Assembly: GCA_023436065.1 (NCBI GenBank) | Contig: JAEZKU010000032.1 | Location: 12,730 to 76,729, forward strand | Direction of reading: 5' to 3' | Length of the DNA stretch: 64,000 bases | From: Bacillota bacterium | Lineage (GTDB): Bacteria; Bacillota; Clostridia; Lachnospirales; Lachnospiraceae | Part shown: positions 35,985 to 45,459 of the stretch, one piece after another | How positions within the stretch are numbered: the stretch's first letter is position 1 | How the letters are laid out: each line of letters begins with the position of its first letter | Made by a program: the position numbers and the translations under genes | The notes under the pieces: generated by a model | Database searches by the model: none | What the model saw: only the letters and a program-made list of their open reading frames with translations | What the model was told of the DNA's origin: nothing

Positions 35985-37529
35985 ATGTTTCATGAGCTAT
36001 TTCGAACAAAAGAGAGAAAGGTATTTGGGGTAATTCTGGGAGTAGTATTGGTCATCTTATTGGGGATTGTGATCTTTGGGGTGTCTGATGGAAATCAACG
36101 GCTGGAAAAGGCTGTGATAGCAGAAAATTACTTAAATGCAGGAAGCTACGAGGAGGCAGTAAAAGCCTTTCAGGAAGCATTATCAGAAAAAGGCAGCGAC
36201 GAAGAGTTGCTGTCGATTGGACTGGCGGACGCATATGTCGGACTGAAGGAGTATGATAGGGCTTTGGAGGTTTTGCACTCCTGTTACCAGAAAAAAGCCA
36301 CAGAACAGCTTAAGAAGAAGATTGAGGAGGTTACGGCCGCAGAGACGGATGAGGAATTTCTTCAGTCTATTTCGCGCGGAGATGTTTATTTTTCAAATAA
36401 GGAATATGAGAAAGCAGTTGCGGTGTACGAAGAGGCGAAACAGATAAAGCGAAAGGATATCCTTCCTTATAAGAAGATCATTCAGGCTTATATCAACCAG
36501 GAACAATATGCGAAGGCGGAAAAAGAGGTTGCGGAAGGGATAGAGGTTACCGGCAATGAAGAGCTATACACGCTTCTTGCGTCCATCGAGCGTTATCTTC
36601 TGAAGGATGAATATGATGAGATCATCGCTCAGGCGAAGGAGTATTTTTATCAGGAGAACTATGAGGACGGGATCAATGCATACAGAGATGCCATAAAGCT
36701 TTTACCTGAGGAAAAGGAAGGCTATCAATTACTGGGGCAGCATTACATAGACCAGGAAGATTATGATAGTGCAGTGGCATTATTAAAGGAAGGAACCGCA
36801 AAGGTTGAGGATTCAGATGATCTAAAGGAGCTTCTTGAACTTGCCACCTCGAAGCAACAGTCTGAAGAAGAAAAGCTGAATCTGCTGTCGGAGCTTCAGG
36901 ATGCGCTTGCGCAAAAAGATATCGCTAAGATCTTTAGCATTACCGGAAGTGATTTTTATCAGACAGAGATTCTTCAGGAGGTACCTGTCTATTACGGTGT
37001 CACATCAGAGAATGAAGGGACCAAAGGGGACAGCCTGGTAATCTACAGTAAGGACCATCTGTATTATGGTAAGCTGAATAACGGTATGAAGCAGGGAACA
37101 GGGATTTATCTGTCCCTGATATCGAACAATTTCGGTGACAGCTATTACTATTACGAGGGTGAATGGAGCAATGACATTCCTGGTGGGAAAGGAAAAGTCA
37201 TTGATACCGAGCTTAAGAGAAATGCTTCAGGAGAGGTACACGAATACATGACTGAGACAGAAGGATCCTTTTTCCATGCACTGGAGGATGGTGCGATGAA
37301 AAAGATTTTTTATGAGGACGGAAAAGAAACGCAATGGGTAAAATACCGAGCCTCAAACGGTAAGCCCCTGGCCATGGACAGTGTACCGAAAGTTCCAATT
37401 CCCGTAAAAGAGCCCTATGTGATTGGAGAGCTGTATCATGGAGAAGCCAAAACCGGAGAAAGCTATACCGTGAAGCCGGATACGGTCTGGGGTGTAAAAC
37501 CCTTTATCAAAAATAAAAAAGGTAAGTGA
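35985..37529 (+). CDS. Membrane-anchored TPR and MORN-repeat protein
   Basis: 514 aa. One N-terminal transmembrane helix (about 12-34), then several TPR-like helical pairs (NYLNAGSYEEAVKAFQEAL; GDVYFSNKEYEKAVAVYEEA; DGINAYRDAIKLLPE) to about residue 300, then MORN-like repeats (YYGKLNNGMKQGTGIYL; YYYEGEWSNDIPGGKGKVI). Probably an extracytoplasmic scaffold. Partner unknown. GGAGG precedes the ATG; terminator follows. Confidence 0.75.
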   Translation: MFHELFRTKERKVFGVILGVVLVILLGIVIFGVSDGNQRLEKAVIAENYLNAGSYEEAVKAFQEALSEKGSDEELLSIGLADAYVGLKEYDRALEVLHSCYQKKATEQLKKKIEEVTAAETDEEFLQSISRGDVYFSNKEYEKAVAVYEEAKQIKRKDILPYKKIIQAYINQEQYAKAEKEVAEGIEVTGNEELYTLLASIERYLLKDEYDEIIAQAKEYFYQENYEDGINAYRDAIKLLPEEKEGYQLLGQHYIDQEDYDSAVALLKEGTAKVEDSDDLKELLELATSKQQSEEEKLNLLSELQDALAQKDIAKIFSITGSDFYQTEILQEVPVYYGVTSENEGTKGDSLVIYSKDHLYYGKLNNGMKQGTGIYLSLISNNFGDSYYYYEGEWSNDIPGGKGKVIDTELKRNASGEVHEYMTETEGSFFHALEDGAMKKIFYEDGKETQWVKYRASNGKPLAMDSVPKVPIPVKEPYVIGELYHGEAKTGESYTVKPDTVWGVKPFIKNKKGK

Positions 37530-37541
37530 TATAGATATAAG

Positions 37542-37572
37542 AAGAGCCTGTCATCAAATGACAGGCTCTTTT
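37542..37572 (+). terminator. Intrinsic terminator ending the yaaR-TPR gene run
   Basis: 13-bp stem AAGAGCCTGTCAT / ATGACAGGCTCTT, 3-nt loop, followed by TT. Confidence 0.85.
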
Positions 37573-37685
37573 CTTAGAATGCAATCCTGATTCACAGAAT
37601 TGAAATAAGGGCTTAACTTTAAAGTAATTCAGAATAATTTCAAAGAGAATACGTTCGGCAAGAACGATATATGTTCCTATGTAAA

Positions 37686-37943
37686 CTACTCAATAATTCC
37701 CGCAAGCTTTGCCAGTTCTACGATCGTGTCCTTAGAGATTTTCTTTCCCTGATATTCAAGCAGATTGTCCTTGTTGCCGTTAAAAATATCAGTAGGTTCA
37801 TACTTCTGAAGAATGATCTTGCCTTCATCAACAAAAATCTCCAATGGATCTCTTTCACTAACATCCAATGTTCTTCTTAACTCGATGGGAAGAGTAATTC
37901 TTCCGAGCTCATCAAGTCTTCTAACGATACCTGTACTTTTCAT
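37686..37943 (-). CDS. AbrB-family transition-state regulator
   Basis: 85 aa. N-terminal swapped-hairpin DNA-binding domain KSTGIVRRLDELGRITLPIE with the typical LRRTLDV, then a short C-terminal multimerisation region. AbrB/Abh/SpoVT-type proteins regulate growth-phase transition and sporulation genes. Placed after rsmI on the opposite strand, as abrB is in Bacillus. GGAGG precedes the start. Confidence 0.9.
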   Translation of the reverse strand: MKSTGIVRRLDELGRITLPIELRRTLDVSERDPLEIFVDEGKIILQKYEPTDIFNGNKDNLLEYQGKKISKDTIVELAKLAGIIE

Positions 37944-38283
37944 TATAGGCCTCCTTTTCTCAAGTGTATTGGGGAATAAAATAGATTGCTACCAAAAATG
38001 CACACAAAAACTCAGTGTGACTTTACATTATTTGTAATAGCATAAAATAAGATATCATAGGATTTTTTTAAAGTCAACTAAAATAATTGTCAAAACATAG
38101 CACAATTTAAACAATAAATGTAAATGGGATGCAATAAATACTATAAAAACCGAAAAAATTGAGGAATGTATCCCAAAATCAGGAATATAGTTATAATAAA
38201 CAACAAAAAATAAGTCTAAAAGTTTTATAAACTAGATCGATTCCGAAAGATTTCGGTAGAAAATCATGTAAAGGAGAGTATAT
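37944..38283. other. 340-bp A+T-rich intergenic region between abrB and spmA
   Basis: Divergent spacer expected to hold promoters for both genes. A TATAAT occurs at about 38192, but I find no convincing -35 partner, hairpin or operator. Confidence 0.4.
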
Positions 38284-38877
38284 ATGTTGAATTATCTGTG
38301 GGGCATCATGATAGTACTGGGGATCGTCGTTGGGGTATTGGAAGGAGAGATCGGGGCAGTCAGTAAGGCTACAATTAATTCGTCTAAGGAAGCCGTAGCT
38401 CTTTGTATTACGATGCTCGGTATTATGGCCATGTGGACGGGGCTGATGCAGGTGGCAAAAAAATGCGGTCTGGTGGATGCATTCACCAGAGTATTACGAC
38501 CCTTGCTTAAGTTTTTGTATCCCGATATTCCGGAAGAACATATCGCTAACGAATACATAGCCTCCAATATGATAGCCAATATTCTGGGCCTTGGCTGGGC
38601 TGCTACACCAATGGGATTAATGGCGATGAAGGAATTAAAGAAATTGAATCAGGATTCCCCGGTTGCAAGCTGTGATATGTGCACTCTGTTGATAGTGAAC
38701 ATCTCTTCGTTGCAGCTGATCCCGGTCAATGTCCTGGCATACCGAAGCCAGTACGGTTCTGTCAATCCGGCAGAAATACTTGGGTGCGGTCTGGTAGCTA
38801 CGATATGTTCGACCTGTGTGGGGCTTGCGTTTTCCGTGATTGCGAGAAAGTTAAGCAACCTGCGTGGCAGGCATTAG
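38284..38877 (+). CDS. spmA: Spore maturation protein A
   Basis: 197-aa membrane protein of the nucleoside-recognition (Gate) family: NSSKEAVALCITMLGIMAMW, then WAATPMGLMAMKEL and SSLQLIPVNVLAYR. SpmA and SpmB are needed for spore core dehydration in Bacillus. AAAGGAGAG precedes the ATG; spmB follows 10 bp downstream. Confidence 0.93.
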   Translation: MLNYLWGIMIVLGIVVGVLEGEIGAVSKATINSSKEAVALCITMLGIMAMWTGLMQVAKKCGLVDAFTRVLRPLLKFLYPDIPEEHIANEYIASNMIANILGLGWAATPMGLMAMKELKKLNQDSPVASCDMCTLLIVNISSLQLIPVNVLAYRSQYGSVNPAEILGCGLVATICSTCVGLAFSVIARKLSNLRGRH

Positions 38878-38887
38878 GAAGGGGGAA

Positions 38888-39421
38888 ATGCGGGTGAAGT
38901 TTCTAATATATATTTCGGACTATATCATACCCTTTTTGTTTTTTTATATCGTCGGACTGGGGCTGATCTCAAAAGTCAATATATTTGATGAATTTATTAA
39001 AGGCGCTAAGGACGGATTTAAGGTTGTATTTGATATTTTGCCCACTCTCATCGGTTTGATGGTTGCAATCGGCATTCTACGAGCTTCTGGGGCATTAAAT
39101 ATCCTGTCCGGAATCCTGAAGCCGTTTACGGACTTTATCCACTTCCCGTCCCAGCTGGTACCTGTAGTTATTATTAAGATGTTTTCCTCCTCCGCGGCCA
39201 CCAGCCTGGTATTGGACATTTTTAAGGAATACGGGCCGGATTCCTATCTTGGGCGGCTGATCTCCGTTATCATGAGCAGCACGGAGACGATCTTCTATAC
39301 CCTGGCGGTTTATTTCATGGCAGCAGGTGTGAAGAAGACAAGATATACCCTGCTTGGCTGCCTGATCGCGACCCTGACAGGAATTATCGCCAGCACGATT
39401 ATGACAAATCTGGTGTTCTGA
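38888..39421 (+). CDS. spmB: Spore maturation protein B
   Basis: 177-aa Gate-domain membrane protein: FKVVFDILPTLIGLMVAIGI and MSSTETIFYTLAVYFMAAG. Start at ATG 38888 directly follows GGAAGGGGG; an upstream in-frame ATG (38864) overlaps spmA and would hide that site. Confidence 0.93.
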   Translation: MRVKFLIYISDYIIPFLFFYIVGLGLISKVNIFDEFIKGAKDGFKVVFDILPTLIGLMVAIGILRASGALNILSGILKPFTDFIHFPSQLVPVVIIKMFSSSAATSLVLDIFKEYGPDSYLGRLISVIMSSTETIFYTLAVYFMAAGVKKTRYTLLGCLIATLTGIIASTIMTNLVF

Positions 39422-39444
39422 TCGTTGAGCTTAAGCTCAATGAT
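39421..39444. terminator. Palindrome after spmB
   Basis: TTGAGCTTAAGCTCAA is a perfect 16-bp palindrome just after the spmB stop. It lacks a clear T tract, so termination is only a guess. Confidence 0.35.
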
Positions 39445-39580
39445 ACGTTGTTTTACTATCCCCGGTAACTGTGCTAATATCATCATGTAAAGAGTAAGAA
39501 ACTTCTAAAAAACGAATAGTACCTAATGTTTAGCATCTATTAAGAACAAAAGAGAACCTTACACAGGAACGGAGGACAAT

Positions 39581-40390
39581 ATGGAGATGAATGACTTTGG
39601 ATTACGATTGGCATCAGCAAGAAAGGAAGCGGGCTTTACGCAGGAAGAGCTTGCATACCGACTGGGAGTAACTCCCCAGGCAGTATCAAAATGGGAGAGG
39701 GGTAACGGGTACCCGGATATGGAGTTATTATTCTATCTATGTGATATTCTGAACTGTTCCTCTGATTATCTGATCGGCAGGAATATTGCTGTCTCGAGGC
39801 TGACAGAAACGAGGGATGAGAAGGCAGCAGAACAGCTCCTGCAGAAGGTATTGGCAGAACCCTTAACCGTAGAGATGGGAAGCGGTTTCACCGGGTTACT
39901 TACGAAAGAATTTGAGGAGCAGTTCCCGAGTATCCGTGAATTAAGAGAAAGTCTGGCATTAAGGTATGGCTTCCTGCTGCCCGTCCTGAGAATCAGAGAT
40001 AATGAAAGCCTTGATGAGCTGGAATATCGTATCTTATCCTATGACAGCGTATTATATAAGACGAGTCTGAATACTATTTCAGAGGATACCTTTCATACCG
40101 TCTGCAACCGGTTGGAAGATACGGTTCTTGAGAACTTTGACAGGATAGTAAACCGTCAGATGATACAGACACTAATAGATAATCTTTCTATGCAGTATCC
40201 GGCAGCTGTAAAAGGAATTATTCCAGATAAGCTTCCGTTAACAAGACTGCAGGCAGTACTCGCGACACTGATCAGGAAGAAGAAGCCAATCCGTAATCTG
40301 ATCAAGATCCTTGAAATTCTGGAGGAAAATGCAGATAACATTGACGCGGAACAATTATCCGAACGGATTATAGATAAGCTTGGACTATAA
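39581..40390 (+). CDS. XRE-family helix-turn-helix regulator
   Basis: 269 aa. Residues 5-62 are an XRE-type domain (LASARKEAGFTQEELAYRLG, then VTPQAVSKWERGNGYPDMELL). The remaining ~200 residues are helical with no recognised ligand domain. GGAGG precedes the ATG. Monocistronic, followed by a terminator. Targets unknown. Confidence 0.88.
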   Translation: MEMNDFGLRLASARKEAGFTQEELAYRLGVTPQAVSKWERGNGYPDMELLFYLCDILNCSSDYLIGRNIAVSRLTETRDEKAAEQLLQKVLAEPLTVEMGSGFTGLLTKEFEEQFPSIRELRESLALRYGFLLPVLRIRDNESLDELEYRILSYDSVLYKTSLNTISEDTFHTVCNRLEDTVLENFDRIVNRQMIQTLIDNLSMQYPAAVKGIIPDKLPLTRLQAVLATLIRKKKPIRNLIKILEILEENADNIDAEQLSERIIDKLGL

Positions 40391-40404
40391 TATGTTTACA
40401 GTTG

Positions 40405-40434
40405 AAGAGAGGATGGTGTAAGCCATCCTCTCTT
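40405..40434 (+). terminator. Intrinsic terminator
   Basis: 12-bp stem AAGAGAGGATGG / CCATCCTCTCTT with a 6-nt loop, 15 bp after the XRE gene. Confidence 0.85.
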
Positions 40435-40603
40435 CTGTTTCGCAGGAAATCGCAGCTGTGATTTTATATTAGTATCAGAGCTGTTGCACTAGATACATAC
40501 CGGATGAGAATAAAAATATTCCATGTACCTTTATATATAACAAAAAAAGGCATATAATAAAGGCAGTTCACGATAGATAATTATTTGAAAGAGGTGGTAT
40601 ATC

Positions 40604-41989
40604 ATGTCGCTTGTCGGTGCGTTCATTGTTCCCCATCCGCCACTGATTGTAGCCGAGGTAGGAAAGGGCGAGGAGAATAAGGTAAGTGCTACACTTAACA
40701 GCTATCACGAGGTTGCAAGGAGAATTGCTACTTTAAAGCCGGATACGATTGTTGTCACGACACCCCATTCCATCATGTATTCCGATTATTTTCATATCTC
40801 ACCGGGTAAAGCAGCGAAAGGCAATCTGGGTCAGTTTGGGGCCGGAAAGGTTTCCTTTCAGGTGGAATACGATGAGGAGTTTACAGATGCTTTGGAACGT
40901 AGTGCAGAGAGAAGAGGGGTTGAAGCCGGGACGCTTGGTGAGAAGAATCCGGAGCTTGATCATGGTACTATGGTGCCGCTGTATTTTATCAACCAGTGTT
41001 TATCCTCCTATAAGCTCGTTCGAATAGGATTATCAGGGTTGTCCCTTCCGATGCATTATCATCTGGGAAGATGCATCCATGAGACGGCTGAGAAACTGAA
41101 CCGAAGGATTGTCTTTGTGGCAAGCGGTGATCTCTCCCACAAGCTGAAGGAGGACGGGCCCTACGGCTATGCATCGGAAGGTGTGGAGTTTGACCGGGAG
41201 ATCACTAAAGCGATGAAGGAAGGAGATTTTCTGAAGTTTCTGGAGCTGGATCCTGATTTCTGTGAGAAGGCAGCCGAATGCGGTTTACGCTCCTTTATTA
41301 TCCTGGCAGGAGCTCTGAGCGGCAGAGAGGTGACACCTGATTTTCTTTCCTATGAAGGGCCCTTTGGTGTCGGCTATGCCGTGTGTGAATTCAAGCTTGG
41401 CGAGGAAACATCGGACCGGCATTTCGATGAGATCTTTACGAAGAAGCAGAAAGAGCTCGCTAAGGAGCTTCAGAAAAATGAGGATGCCTATGTTCATCTT
41501 GCCAGATATTCTCTGGAGACCTATGTCATGACAGGGAAGGTTGCGAAGCTTCCGGAGGGTTTACCGGAGGAGATGACGAAGCGCAGGGCCGGAGTATTCG
41601 TATCGTTGAAGAAGCATGGCAGCCTGCGAGGCTGCATCGGAACCATAAGCCCTGTCACAGGCAGTATTGCAGAGGAAATACTTCGAAATGCGGTCAGCTC
41701 GGGAGAAGAGGATCCCAGATTTCCGCCGGTATCGAGAACGGAGCTGGATGAGCTGGTATATAGTGTGGACGTCCTTGGGGAACCCGAACCGATTCAGTCC
41801 ATGGAGGAGTTGGATGTAAAACGTTATGGTGTGATTGTGACCTCCGGACGAAAAAGGGGCTTGCTGCTACCTAACCTTGAGGGTGTGGATACCATTCCTC
41901 AGCAGATATCCATTGCTAAAAAGAAAGCAGGGATATATGATAACGAAGCCTTTACGATGGAGCGCTTTGAGGTGGTGAGACATAAATGA
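40604..41989 (+). CDS. AmmeMemoRadiSam system fusion: LigB/Memo-like domain + AMMECR1 domain
   Basis: 461 aa. Residues 1-265 resemble class III extradiol dioxygenases/Memo (LVGAFIVPHPPLIVAEVG; DTIVVTTPHSIMYSDYF; FVASGDLSHKL), with histidines suited to an Fe site. Residues 285-461 are an AMMECR1 domain (ARYSLETYV; GVFVSLKKHGSLRGCIGT, with the family LRGCIGT core). These domains are genetically linked to a radical SAM enzyme, here overlapping by 4 bp. The pathway product is not established. Confidence 0.88.
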   Translation: MSLVGAFIVPHPPLIVAEVGKGEENKVSATLNSYHEVARRIATLKPDTIVVTTPHSIMYSDYFHISPGKAAKGNLGQFGAGKVSFQVEYDEEFTDALERSAERRGVEAGTLGEKNPELDHGTMVPLYFINQCLSSYKLVRIGLSGLSLPMHYHLGRCIHETAEKLNRRIVFVASGDLSHKLKEDGPYGYASEGVEFDREITKAMKEGDFLKFLELDPDFCEKAAECGLRSFIILAGALSGREVTPDFLSYEGPFGVGYAVCEFKLGEETSDRHFDEIFTKKQKELAKELQKNEDAYVHLARYSLETYVMTGKVAKLPEGLPEEMTKRRAGVFVSLKKHGSLRGCIGTISPVTGSIAEEILRNAVSSGEEDPRFPPVSRTELDELVYSVDVLGEPEPIQSMEELDVKRYGVIVTSGRKRGLLLPNLEGVDTIPQQISIAKKKAGIYDNEAFTMERFEVVRHK

Positions 41990-42813
41990 GAGTCGAATGT
42001 GAGATTTGCCCTCATCACTGCAGGATAGAGGAAGATCATATCGGATTATGCAAAGCGAGAAGAAATAAGAACGGGAGCATTATCAGTGATAATTATGGCA
42101 GACTGACTGCGCTTGCGCTTGATCCGATCGAGAAGAAGCCGTTGATGCATTTTTATCCCGGCAGCAGTATCCTTTCTGTAGGAAGCTACGGCTGTAACCT
42201 GAGCTGTCCCTTCTGTCAGAACTGCGATATCTCCATGGTCGGTTCTGAGGGGATTGAGACACAGCAGGTAACAGCAGAGGAATTGGTAGGGAAAGCAAGG
42301 GAGCTTCGCGTTATGGGCAATATCGGTATTGCGTATACCTATAATGAACCCCTGATTGGCTTTGAATTTGTCCGAGACTGTGCCACGAAGGCAAAGGAAC
42401 AGGGATTAAAGAATGTTGTGGTTACCAACGGATATATCTGCGATAAGCCTCTAAGGGAGCTGTTGCCCCTGATCGATGCCTTTAATATTGATCTTAAGGG
42501 ATTTACGGATGAATTTTACCATAAGCTGCGCGGAGATTTGGCTACGGTGAAGAATACCATCCGGCTAGCTTCCCAAAAATGTCACGTGGAGGTTACGACC
42601 TTGATCATCCCAGGTGAGAATGACAGTGAAGAGGAGATGGAGGAGTTGTCTGCCTGGCTTGCGGATCTAAGCCCGGAGATCCCGCTTCACATCTCTCGTT
42701 TCTTCCCGCGTTACCTGATGCAGGATGCGAAAGCAACACCGGTGAGCAAGGTTTATCGATTGGCCGAAGTAGCCCGGAGAAGGCTGCGATATGTTCATGA
42801 AGGAAATTGCTAG
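41986..42813 (+). CDS. amrS: AmmeMemoRadiSam system radical SAM enzyme
   Basis: 275 aa. The radical SAM cluster motif is CNLSCPFC (CxxxCxxC) in GSYGCNLSCPFCQNCDIS. An N-terminal Cys/His set (CEICPHHCRIEEDHIGLCKAR) is typical of the PflA-like AmrS group. It is co-translated with the Memo-AMMECR1 fusion (ATGA overlap). Substrate unknown. Confidence 0.9.
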   Translation: MRVECEICPHHCRIEEDHIGLCKARRNKNGSIISDNYGRLTALALDPIEKKPLMHFYPGSSILSVGSYGCNLSCPFCQNCDISMVGSEGIETQQVTAEELVGKARELRVMGNIGIAYTYNEPLIGFEFVRDCATKAKEQGLKNVVVTNGYICDKPLRELLPLIDAFNIDLKGFTDEFYHKLRGDLATVKNTIRLASQKCHVEVTTLIIPGENDSEEEMEELSAWLADLSPEIPLHISRFFPRYLMQDAKATPVSKVYRLAEVARRRLRYVHEGNC

Positions 42814-42883
42814 GTTGGACGCATAGTCAGAGTCAAACCGTTTCATACTAATCCGGACGAAAAAACCAAAGAAAGGAGAAGCT

Positions 42884-43030
42884 ATGGACCGGAAGCAAAA
42901 GGAAAAATCCAACCAAAAGAAGCAGGATGAGTTATTTAATAATGCCACGAATTCCGTTAAGCCTGAAAATCAGAACCAAAACCATAATGTTCGAAAGGAA
43001 GGTATCGGAAGGCAAAATAATAAATACTAG
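42884..43030 (+). CDS. Small hydrophilic protein, 48 aa
   Basis: Strong AAAGGAG six bases before the ATG. Encodes a Lys/Gln/Asn-rich peptide beginning MDRKQKEKSNQKKQDELF and rich in Asn. No Cys, little hydrophobicity. A terminator follows within 4 bp. It resembles a small spore or stress peptide in composition, but I recognise no family. Confidence 0.55.
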   Translation: MDRKQKEKSNQKKQDELFNNATNSVKPENQNQNHNVRKEGIGRQNNKY

Positions 43031-43033
43031 TAA

Positions 43034-43097
43034 AAAACCCACATCTGATCGAAGAAGGTCGATTAAGGAAATCAGACTTCCGTCAGATGTGGGTTTT
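43034..43097 (+). terminator. Intrinsic terminator with long loop
   Basis: 15-bp stem AAAACCCACATCTGA / TCAGATGTGGGTTTT. The loop can form a second small hairpin. Confidence 0.75.
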
Positions 43098-43132
43098 GTA
43101 TGTTCGATTTTGGAAAAAGTAGGATTCGGGGA

Positions 43133-43161
43133 TTGACAGATGAACAATACAATGATAACAT
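43133..43161 (+). promoter_or_regulatory. Promoter upstream of the glmS ribozyme
   Basis: TTGACA, 17-bp spacer, TAACAT. A very short ORF (from 43243, MKKNEKEGSGIE) lies in the leader between it and the ribozyme; I do not call it a gene. Confidence 0.55.
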
Positions 43162-43356
43162 GGCTTCGTCACATAAAATTTTGCCTTGAATCATTCCTGA
43201 GAAAAAAATCATAAAAGGCTTCCGACAGGGAGACATAACCAACATGAAAAAGAACGAAAAGGAGGGTAGCGGCATAGAATGAATTGAGATTTATGATGAC
43301 AGGAACCTATTCATTAAGATCAACCCAAGGTCTTTCCTACAGAAATGTATAAATTA

Positions 43357-43510
43357 GCGCCATGTACCTCTATTGGGGTCGCAATTTGGAGGTTAACGAG
43401 GTAGAGAGTGATCGAAGTCTTCGGCGGATGCTCTCTCGTATTACCGGGTACGTATATGTCGAAAAAAATGTCGGTAACGGCAGAACAACAGCGGCATAAC
43501 CGGGAAATGA
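43357..43510 (+). ncRNA. glmS ribozyme (glucosamine-6-phosphate-activated)
   Basis: The self-cleavage site is A|GCGCC at 43356/43357. Downstream are the conserved TTAACGAGGT, GATCGAAG, TTCGGCGGATGC and ACCGGG blocks and a 3' pseudoknot region ending near ACCGGGAAATGA, as in known glmS ribozymes. GlcN6P acts as the catalytic cofactor; cleavage lowers glmS mRNA when amino-sugar is ample. The 3' boundary is approximate. Confidence 0.95.
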
Positions 43511-43610
43511 ATTAGGTACAATTCTGACTTTGTAATTATTACAAAGCTTATTTGTGCTGTGAATTCATCTATCATTTATAACTTTGAAAACCTTATAGGA
43601 GGATATTATT

Positions 43611-45434
43611 ATGTGTGGAATTATTGGCTATACAGGAAGCCGTCAGGCTAAAAGTATACTTTTAGGGGGCCTTGCTACCCTGGAATATCGCGGTTATGAC
43701 AGTGCGGGAATAGCTTTATATAACGAGGGAAAAATCAGTACAGTAAAGACCGTGGGAAAGGTATCCGAGCTGGTGGAAAAGGCTGAGAAGGAAGAGGATA
43801 TCGACGGAACCTGCGGAATAGGTCACACAAGATGGGCAACCCACGGAGGAGTAACGGATGTCAATGCACATCCTCACACCTATGGGAACGTGACCCTGCT
43901 GCACAACGGTATCATCGAAAATTATCATGCCCTTGAGCTTGAGCTTGCAGCTACGGGCAGAACGCCGGTATCACAGACGGATACAGAGGTGGTTGCCATG
44001 CTGCTTGACAGCCTGTATGAAGGGGATGCTTACGAGGCAATCTTAAAGGCTGCGGAAAAGATCGAAGGAGCGTATGCTTTCTGTATCATGTTTGCTGATC
44101 AGCCTGAGGTGATCTACTGTCTGAGAAATGCGAGCCCGCTGGTAGCCTGTCATGTAGAGGACGGCTCCATCATCGCATCCGACCTTGTAGCCCTTATGGA
44201 TTACTCCAAGGATTATTTTGTACTTCCGGAACAGCATGTGGCTAAGCTTACCAAACAGGAAATTATCGTCACAGATTTTGACGGCAATCCCGTGGAACCG
44301 CAGATGCTTCATGTAAACTGGGACATTACTGCGGCGCAAAAGAACGGTTATCCTCATTTTATGTTAAAGGAAATATACGAACAACCGGAATCCATCCGGT
44401 CGACCATCCTTCCGAGAATCAATAGCGAGGGTATCCCGGACTTTACTGTGGATCAAATCCCGGATGAATTATTTGCAAAAGTGAACCGTGTCATCATCAC
44501 AGCCTGCGGAACTGCGATGCACGCGGGAATGGTTGGGAAAGCAATGATAGAAAAGCTCTTGCGTATCCCGGTAGAGGTGGATATTGCTTCCGAATTCCGT
44601 TATCAGGACCCGATTATGGATGAAAATACATTGGTCATCCTGATTTCCCAATCCGGAGAAACTGCTGATACACTGGCAGCGCTGCGGCTTGCGAAGAAGG
44701 AAGGGGCTACTACCCTGTCCGTGGTTAATGTAAAGGGCTCCACAATTGCAAGAGAGAGTGATTATGTGCTCTATACCCATGCAGGCCCGGAAATTGCAGT
44801 AGCCAGTACAAAGGCATATACTGCACAGTTGTCCTGCCTTTATCTGCTTGCCTTCAAGTTTGCTCTGCTTCGGCATAAGATTACCTCCGAGGAATGTGCG
44901 GACTATATGAAGGAGTTACGTGATATTATTCCGGCGATCGAAGAGACACTGGCAAATGATAAAATACTTGAGAAAATCTGTGAACATTTAAAGGAAAAAG
45001 AGGATCTGTTCTTCATCGGACGCGGACTGGATTATGCGCTCTGTTGGGAAGGCTCCATCAAATTGAAGGAAATCAGCTACATTCATTCGGAAGCATATGC
45101 GGCAGGGGAATTGAAGCATGGAACGCTGTCTCTGGTAACGGATGGGGTACCCGTGGTTGCACTGGCCACCCAGTCCAGGGTATTTACAAAGATGGTCTCC
45201 AATGTACGTGAGGTTCGTGCGAGAGGAGCCTTTGTCATCATGATTACCAACGGTACTGCAGACGTCGAGGCGAGTGCCTATGATTATATGATTGAGCTGC
45301 CAAAGACTTCGGATTACTTTACACCCTTCACGGCAGCAGTCGCACTGCAGCTGCTGGCATACCATACCTGCGTACACAGGGGCTATAATGTAGATCAGCC
45401 CAGAAACCTTGCGAAATCCGTGACGGTAGAGTAA
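43611..45434 (+). CDS. glmS: Glutamine-fructose-6-phosphate aminotransferase GlmS
   Basis: 607 aa. N-terminal nucleophile Cys in MCGIIGYTGS (class II glutaminase), then two SIS domains (ISQSGETADTLAAL; ASTKAYTAQ) and the conserved C-terminus NLAKSVTVE. It makes glucosamine-6-phosphate for cell-wall synthesis. Its 3' end is the classical Tn7 attachment target, and a Tn7-like end begins 26 bp after its stop codon. The coding sequence is intact, and its original terminator has been displaced by the insertion. Confidence 0.98.
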   Translation: MCGIIGYTGSRQAKSILLGGLATLEYRGYDSAGIALYNEGKISTVKTVGKVSELVEKAEKEEDIDGTCGIGHTRWATHGGVTDVNAHPHTYGNVTLLHNGIIENYHALELELAATGRTPVSQTDTEVVAMLLDSLYEGDAYEAILKAAEKIEGAYAFCIMFADQPEVIYCLRNASPLVACHVEDGSIIASDLVALMDYSKDYFVLPEQHVAKLTKQEIIVTDFDGNPVEPQMLHVNWDITAAQKNGYPHFMLKEIYEQPESIRSTILPRINSEGIPDFTVDQIPDELFAKVNRVIITACGTAMHAGMVGKAMIEKLLRIPVEVDIASEFRYQDPIMDENTLVILISQSGETADTLAALRLAKKEGATTLSVVNVKGSTIARESDYVLYTHAGPEIAVASTKAYTAQLSCLYLLAFKFALLRHKITSEECADYMKELRDIIPAIEETLANDKILEKICEHLKEKEDLFFIGRGLDYALCWEGSIKLKEISYIHSEAYAAGELKHGTLSLVTDGVPVVALATQSRVFTKMVSNVREVRARGAFVIMITNGTADVEASAYDYMIELPKTSDYFTPFTAAVALQLLAYHTCVHRGYNVDQPRNLAKSVTVE

Positions 45435-45459
45435 TGAATATAGAATTACAGAATGTTGT

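Noticed and set aside
43243..43281. Twelve-residue ORF MKKNEKEGSGIE in the glmS leader.
   Set aside because: Too short and without a good ribosome-binding site; the leader is explained by the promoter and ribozyme.
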